The notes under the pieces: generated by a model
What the model saw: only the letters and a program-made list of their open reading frames with translations
Told to the model about the DNA's origin: nothing
The model's database searches: none
Part shown: positions 57,680 to 64,000 of the stretch, one piece after another
Layout of the letters: every line of letters begins with the position of its first letter
Position numbering within the stretch: position 1 is the first letter of the stretch
Translations under genes and position numbers: made by a program
NCBI GenBank assembly: GCA_032622095.1
Contig: CP136061.1
Location: 66,963,127 to 67,027,126, forward strand
DNA: 64,000 bases
Direction of reading: 5' to 3'
Origin: Siphonodentalium dalli
Taxonomy: Eukaryota > Mollusca > Scaphopoda > Gadilida > Siphonodentaliidae

Positions 57680-58763
57680 ATTATAAAGTGCGTGAATCTT
57701 CCAAGTCGTCTCGATGAATACCGGTTTAATAATGCCATTATGGGCTTAGTTTCGTATGAAAATAGTCCCACATTGGACTGTTTTAAAAACCGCGTGTTAT
57801 GTTCATTTAGACTCGAGCGTAATTCAGATTCAAATATTGCCGATATGGGCTTATTTGTCATGTTTTTTTTTAATAAGTTCAATATGAGCTTGTTTTTAGG
57901 AAAACAGACTGGAATTTTTATTCATGCTGGTGGACCAACACAACGCTGTTGAGAAACCGTAACGGCCGAATTCTGGTCTCTGGTCTGGTCCAGGTTTCGT
58001 GTAAATTATAGTCTAGACCAGGCCCAAACCACGGTGATCGCGATGTGTTACCTAGCTTCGAAGCGAGTGAGCTGGGATTATTGGTCCGCACTGGTCCGTA
58101 TTCTCGTCTTTTTGAAACTCAGGTTTACGTAAACCAAGGTTTGCCTTCTTATTGTCATTCAAGCCTGTGTCGGGTCTGTTCATAATTAGAACCATGTGGT
58201 AACGTACAAGTTCTGGTAACATAAAAATAAGTATTTTTTGGAAGCAGTTATCTTTATGTTAACAAAATAGGAATTGTGTTATATTGCTATGCCGTGTAGA
58301 GGATAGATTATAATTATATATGAACAGGACACAATTTAATATAATCGACAATTTTGTGTGTTATAGGTAATAATCTACAACTGAGACCTAGTACCCACCC
58401 CCTGGTCTGAGATTTTTGTACTTGAGACTTGATTGTAAAATAATGCGCCGATCCCAGCTTGGGATCAGGTGGTTTCGCAAGACCAAGTCCTGACTTGAAA
58501 CACCGTGATTATTATGGTGGTCCAGACCAGAGACCAGAATTCAGCTGTAAATGTCCTGATACAAACATTCGTTTTAATGAGCGAAATACGCTCGTATTTG
58601 AATTTTTTAACCTCAATATACGCTCTACATGTATATGGACGAAAACTCGTTTTTAAAACAGTCCAATATGGGACTATTTCTATACGAAATACGCCCATAT
58701 ATTGGCATTATTTTATCTACCTTTTTCATCAATACGACTTACCAGATGCACGCCCTTTATAAT
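57680..58763. mobile_element. 1.1-kb inverted-repeat element
   Basis: ATTATAAAGTGCGTGAATCT at the left pairs with the complement of ATTATAAAGGGCGTGCATCT at the right. Inverted similarity continues over about 90-100 bp (TAATGCCATTATGGGC, TTTCGTATGAAAATAGTCCC, TTGGACTGTTTTAAAAAC). A second inverted pair, GAATTCTGGTCTCTGGTCTG against its complement, lies inside at 57969 and 58518. No transposase was seen, and the target duplication is unclear. Confidence 0.65.
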
Positions 58764-59138
58764 GTGTTTTCACTGCGGCCCGCGCCATTCAACGATGTGA
58801 CGGGTATGCACTCACTGTGGGCCCATTTCAGAATCAAATCCGTTCAATGTGAACCTATGTGAATATTTACTTCCAATATGAACATAACTGCATGATATGT
58901 TGGTCCATGGTTCGTCAATTGGTATGATCTCTATCGGAGTCGCTATCCTCTCATTGATATTAAAGTTATTAAAGGACCATTTGTTACAAGATTCTTGTAC
59001 ATTCAAGGAAACGCTAGTGCAATACGATTTTTGACAGCATCAAAAATGCATGATCACGTTAATTAGTAATAACAGTGTGCTTATAACAGTCCGTAAGCAA
59101 TACAATATCCAAAATAAACAAGCGTGTAATACGTGTAA

Positions 59139-59165
59139 TATATATATATATATATATATATATAG

Positions 59166-59203
<38 letters not shown>
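59139..59203. repeat. (TA)n microsatellite
   Basis: About 30 TA units with one AGC interruption. The IYIYIY open frames on both strands are artefacts. Confidence 0.97.
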
Positions 59204-59206
<3 letters not shown>

Positions 59207-59261
59207 AAGGTATGTGGCACGGGCTCAGTGGAATACATCACTTCTTTCTTTCACTGTCCTT

Positions 59262-60495
59262 CAATGGGATCCTATAGCATGACGTGCCATCATCTGTGGG
59301 TAGAATTGGCCATAAATCAGGTCAAGTTCTCAAATTTGGACCAATTTCGAGTAAAATCTACATCACCCGCCAAAGGTTAACGGCTAGCATACCGATATGG
59401 TCATTACAAATGGAGGGCTGTCGTACCTTTTTGTTTACATAATTGGATCCTATAACATTATGTGGCACCATTTGCGAGTAGAATCTACCCAGCTGGCCGT
59501 AATTCAGGTAAAACTCTAATTTCAATTTCAAGTAACATCTTTGTTTACCGCCAAGGGTTAACCGATAGCAAACCCATATGGTTTGGAACTGTGGAGGGCT
59601 GTTGTTCCTTTTCGTATACTTAATAGGACCCTATCACATGACGTATCATCAGTTATGGGTAAAATCTTCCCAGGTGGTCATAATTCAGGTAAAACAGTTT
59701 TTACTCATGGAGGGCTGTCGGTCCTCTCTTATACATCATAATTTCTCCCTCTTAGCACCGTGAACACAATTTGTTGGTAAAATATATCCAGTTTCATAAT
59801 TCATTATCATAATTCTGTTCCAGTACCTAAATTTGAACCGATTTAATTCCTATTGTCCTCTGACGGTTAACTGCTCTGTCGACAGCTGTCTAGTTTGCAT
59901 TCCAATTGATGAGGGTTATGTGCTCTGACTTGAACAAACTACACCGACATAAATGACCCACTGCCGCCTCGATGCACAAGTGTGGAGTTCGTCTCCGCGC
60001 CGGCGGTGGCTCAAGATGGTCGATTTTATAGACTAAGTTTATATACTAATACCGCTCACGTTCGCGGTTCTCGGTTTCGCTAATGCTCTATGCACCTGTC
60101 CGACTGTGTCACCGACGGGACTCGTGGTCACCCTGTATAGCCCTGCTATTACCAACTCCGTGTCCGCCATTTACCCAGACATATTATAATAGATAGGATA
60201 CCAATAATGCGCTATGCATATGACCGACTGATTCACTAAGTGGGACTTATAGGCACCATTGTAGACACGGCATTACCAACTTCGTTTTTCGCGTTCTCAC
60301 CAGACTCCGGTACAGCTATATATCTCGTCGAAACATAATTAAGATATAAATAATGCGCTATGAACATGACCGACTGATTCACAGGCCGGGACTCATATGC
60401 AGCATGCAGACACATTACAAACTCCATGTTTCGCCCAGACGAAGCATATAATTATACTATACCGTTCGCGGTTCGCGGTTCGCGTTCGCTTTTGG
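59262..60495 (-). repeat. Foldback single-arm copy
   Basis: Collinear with 50425-51785: three or so diverged satellite units (GGAGGGCTGTCGTACC, GGAGGGCTGTTGTTCC, GGAGGGCTGTCGGTCC), then the subterminal tandem units and terminal GGTTCGC repeats. One subterminal unit is shorter than in the 51-kb copy. There is no inverted partner nearby, so it is an arm fragment. The Helitron-like end begins 35 bp further on. Confidence 0.85.
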
Positions 60496-60529
60496 CTGAC
60501 ACAATACACATACTCTATATATATATATA

Positions 60530-60895
60530 CTAGCAGGTGACCCGACTTCGTCCGGGCTTTGACCTTGAATTGACCATTTTGAAGGTCAAGGTCAGGTCGC
60601 GGTAACGATTTGACCCGTCCAAAACACTCCCCGGACAAAATTAGCCCTAGGTATAAAATTTCGTCGAAATCCGTCCGTTTTACCCGATTTGACCTTGAAT
60701 TGACCATTTTGAAGGTCAAGGTCTGGTCGGGATCACGATTTGACCCGTCGAAAACAGTTCCCGGAAAAAAAATACACCTAGGTATAAAATTTCATCGAAA
60801 TCCGTGCGTTTTACCCGATTTAACCTTGAATTGACCATTTTGAAGGTCAAGGTCAGGTCAGGGTAACGATTTGACGGTTTTGACCCGTCCAAAAA
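60530..60895 (-). mobile_element. Helitron-like 3' end, copy 4, with ~129-bp tandem units
   Basis: Minus strand end: a hairpin from GCCCGGACGAAGTCGGG, then TCACCTGCTAG and T, followed by TA repeats. Three tandem units contain TTTGACCTTGAATTGACC, AAGGTCAAGGTCAGGTC, GATTTGACCCGTCCAAAA and TTTCGTCGAAATCCGTCCG. Each unit holds a GACCTTGAA/TTCAAGGTC-type dyad. Confidence 0.55.
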
Positions 60896-61399
60896 CAAAG
60901 CAGCACCCTTATGATGTCATACAGATAAAGCCTCTCGGCGATGAGGCAAGAGGTACGATTTAGTGCAAGTACATTATTTACGCGATGCGTCGAAAACGGA
61001 AACATTAGACGATCGATGGAATCAACTAATAAGTATTGTTCGCGGGCAATAAAAAATATCTTATGACTTGCAATAAATCTCTCCTCATAGTCCACACCCT
61101 GGGGCATAACTGGGAAGTGAAGACATAATTTTAGAAGGCCTCACAAGGGATGAATTGACGCCGAAGTGATTTTGAGTGACAAAAATGACGATGTCGGAAA
61201 TAATAACATATCTCGAACCCGGTGGTCGTAGAATTCGATTTTTCATGGGGAAAATGGACAGACTCCACGCTTTAATTGTATTAGGCAATTATCGAAGAGA
61301 CATAAACGCAATTATTAACAATTTTGCCAGCCTTGGGAAGATTCGTAGAAGCGAGTTCTATGCAATGGAAATGCATGCATATTTCCTATGTAACGGTTT
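60896..61399. other. Possible interior of the Helitron-like element
   Basis: No motif was recognised; it links the minisatellite part to family B sequence. Confidence 0.3.
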
Positions 61400-61665
61400 A
61401 ACAGTGTCTAAACGCTCTTTATCAACGACACTATGGATACGAACGCTCTTTAACTATCACGCGATTAACCCATGAACTACACATTGCGGTGGCGGGTGAT
61501 TGGAGAATGAGTGTTCTGACGTTCTCAGAAGCGGTGCGATGACATTCCATCTGTGATTTTCCCCTTAGATAGGAAGTTTGGGCTAAATCCGCCCGGCAGT
61601 TTTCCCGGCCATAGCTAACAGACAAACAACAAACAAACAAACAAACAGAAGTCCCAAAATATATA
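61400..61665 (-). repeat. Interspersed repeat family B, copy 2
   Basis: Reverse-complement partner of 508-722. It ends in an (AAAC)n run (61622-61646), the counterpart of the (GTTT/GTCT)n head at 1198. Confidence 0.65.
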
Positions 61666-61735
61666 TTAGATATATATATAGCTATATATATATTATTTAT
61701 TTATTTATTTATATATCGTTATTCCCTCCAGCTGG
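61666..61735. repeat. AT-rich microsatellites
   Basis: TATA runs and a short (TTTA)n run next to family B copy 2. Confidence 0.85.
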
Positions 61736-61800
61736 GAGAATATATGGAAATATATTAGATCCCATCCACATTTCGAACCAAATGCGGATCATAATGTATG

Positions 61801-61978
61801 TCTTAACTTTAATATTATCTTAAGACACCTCACACCAGTCATAAAGTTAAGACCAAAGTTAAGACCATCTTAAGTTAAGACCTTGTTCGTGGAACGCACT
61901 TATGACTGGAGTTTGAACTTATGACCATCTTAAGTCCCAACTATGTCATAAGTTGCCTTCATGAAACTGAGCCCTGGG
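61801..61978. repeat. CTTAAG-dyad repeat, head-to-head with copy B
   Basis: Several TTAAGACC/GGTCTTAA-type dyads precede TTCATGAAACTGAGCCCTGG, whose end is the inverse of the start of the duplicated segment (GGGCCCAGTTTCACGAAGC). The two ends meet as a palindrome at about 61974. Confidence 0.6.
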
Positions 61979-64000
61979 CCCAGTTTCACGAAGCAAGGTC
62001 TTAAGATGATCTTAAGATGGACTTAATCTAAGATGTAAGGTGGATCTTATGATGTTACTTTTCCGTTTCACGAACGCGTTTCATAAAACAATCTTAGGTC
62101 CATCTTAAGTAGAAATTTAAGTTCCCGCGCTTTTAGACTGGCTATCGACCATTTATTACAGCTATGCGCAGAAAAAATTGGTTCTGTGTATTCTATATGC
62201 CTAGGTACATTGCCTGGTGATGGATAATAGGGCGTGTCTAGGCACAATTATGATATTGTAATGAAAGGGCGATAATCAGAATAGCACTGCATGGGCGCAC
62301 CTTTTAACTATGTTTTCGTGTCAGATTCCATGCACATATAACTGTATGCCTCCAATGCCTATCATATACAAACAAAACGAGCCCCAATGTATTATTTAAG
62401 TTATTAAAGGGACTTATATATCACAACTCTGGAGGTGAACCTTCACCTATAGCCATGGCAGGGCATATGTTAGCCCCTTTCGGGTTGCTGGTATTAGTTT
62501 ATAATCCATTATACGTCTTTGAAGCAGCTATAATACTAGGAAACCGAATATTTCCCCCACAATGGCATGCACACGCAATACACCACGACGGGAGCACCGT
62601 CAATGTCTCCATTAATCTGTTATATACACAATGTACAATTGCTGTACAATAGCTTAGACCGTGATAACACAGAGTGAATTTTTCCAGAACCTAAATCACC
62701 ATCGCCGCTTTCATTGACTAGTGTCCAATAACACAAAGATGAGATTCAGAATAAGATAGCGCTCGTCGTACAAAATTAGTTCAGATTTTGCATCTTCCGA
62801 AAAATTATCTGATCAGTGATAAACATAAGAATAGTCATGTCCAGAATGAGAATCCCTCCTGTGTATCTAACTTAATTATGCAGCTTCTGTTGAACAAGAT
62901 CGTCATGAAGGACCGCTTTATTTGCAATATATGAACGCGATAACCTTCAGAAATATCAAATGCTGTTTCCAACTTGATGGAAAAGTAAACTTGTCTACGT
63001 TATGTTACATCTGAACGGGTCATATTCAGACCAGGAGACCTACTGCTGTTGCAAGTACCATTGGTGTTTGAAACGTAAAACCCATGTCATTAATATATCA
63101 ATCGGGCTGTATTCAATATTCGTATTTACAGGCAACACCGGCGGAAAACAATATGGCGAATAATTTCTCGTCCCCAGATCGTCCCGATTGTACAAAGACA
63201 TATGCATGTATTCCCCACACGCTGTTCAGTAGATACAAAATGCTAAACTACGGCATTCGTGTCCAGTTACTGATTTCGCTCAGCACATTCGGAGTTGTTG
63301 CTATATGTCATTTCTGAGATGGAGCGACAAATTACACCAAGACTCGTGATCTCATTTTGTGTTACCCATTTGCACATCAAACACAACCACAATATAATAT
63401 CAGGATACGCACTATACACGGTCCTCTCACGTCGCGCATAGTGGAATAACTATAGATACATTTGGATTTAACTGTAACACATATGGCGTTAGATATGACG
63501 GGTGGTGGAATTAAACTGCTTTAGCCATGAACGGCCATAATCAAAATATGGTATGTTTTCAGACATCCGACCTGCTGGCACCAGCAGGTCCCTAACCGCA
63601 TTATTGTTGGACTTATCTCGAAAGTTATCACACGCTTCCTGGTATCAACCTGTATATGGCATGTATACAAATAATTGCAATTGTCGTCCTTTTCATTTTG
63701 TTGTCATAATGAGCTAAAATTTACACCGGGATACCAAAAGTCCAAAATGTATCAGTCTACATGATAAAACTCCATGCCAATACTCCGATCTATATGCTGT
63801 ATTCTGAATGTACAGCCTTCCAGAAGTAATCCTACCTACTCATCAGCATAGAAAGATATGGGTAATATGACTGCTCATCCAGCATGGGATAACTTTCCAT
63901 ATATATTTGGGGTACCTCGTCTTATAATCAATTGTTCAGTCACTTCTGGAAATCACGAGTGCACATGGGGTGACACGGGACTCCAATACCATACCATACA
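61979..64000 (+). repeat. Segmental duplication, copy B (runs off window)
   Basis: Collinear with 10566-10686 plus 11667-13575. It carries the uninterrupted site CTTAGG (62093-62098) in place of the 980-bp insertion. The short frames at 62455-62652 and 63084-63317 correspond to frames in copy A but do not look like genes. The far boundary lies outside the window. Confidence 0.85.

Noticed and set aside
59050-59277. IYIYIY membrane peptide
   Set aside because: Translation of the TA microsatellite.

Overview
The window is metazoan nuclear DNA: AT-rich, with split genes that use GT/AG introns, and with most of its length in interspersed repeats. A Cys-loop receptor gene of the large invertebrate nicotinic type, CR1/L2-like and other LINE fragments, and a repeat family at 39-42 kb of a kind I associate with bivalve and gastropod genomes all point to a lophotrochozoan, most likely a mollusc. 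The species cannot be fixed from sequence alone.

Only one host gene is clear. Three + strand exons (1756-1865, 3026-3558, 7857-8236) encode the C-terminal part of a nicotinic acetylcholine receptor-like subunit: the end of the ligand-binding domain with its Cys-loop, M1 to M4, and the stop codon. The exons join in frame. The 5' exons lie before base 1. Intron 2 holds a decayed LINE that was itself hit by a foldback insertion. A possible signal-peptide first exon at 18426-18480 may begin a second gene, but its partner exons were not found.

The rest is mobile and repetitive DNA, much of it built from inverted repeats. By region: 0-1.7 kb, Helitron-like 3' ends and a 122-bp tandem repeat; 10.5-13.6 kb, a segment duplicated at 62-64 kb, whose first copy carries a 980-bp terminal-inverted-repeat insertion missing from the second; 14.4-16.6 kb, a 5'-truncated CR1/L2-like LINE; 18.8-30.6 kb, diverged repeats in opposite orientations, including a 21-bp array that changes direction at about 21597; 25.6 and 31.7 kb, elements flanked by TTAA; 32.5-35.3 kb, a recent tyrosine-recombinase element with split direct repeats, a coiled-coil gag-like ORF, a broken recombinase and no visible reverse transcriptase, lying next to another LINE fragment; 36.8-38 kb, 44-45 kb and 52-53 kb, elements flanked by TAA with Harbinger-like ends; 39-41.8 kb, tandem interspersed repeats; 45.2-51.8 kb, a 6.6-kb foldback structure whose arms are tandem repeats, with about 5 copies of a ~185-bp satellite in one arm and about 23 in the other; 57.7-58.8 kb, another inverted-repeat element; 59.3-60.5 kb, a single-arm copy of the foldback; 60.5-61.7 kb, more Helitron-like sequence.

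The strongest candidates for something new are the asymmetric foldback/satellite structure, the RT-less split-repeat tyrosine-recombinase element, the double-cruciform insertion inside the intronic LINE, and the inverted 21-bp array. All boundaries and similarities were read by eye; no alignment or database search was run.
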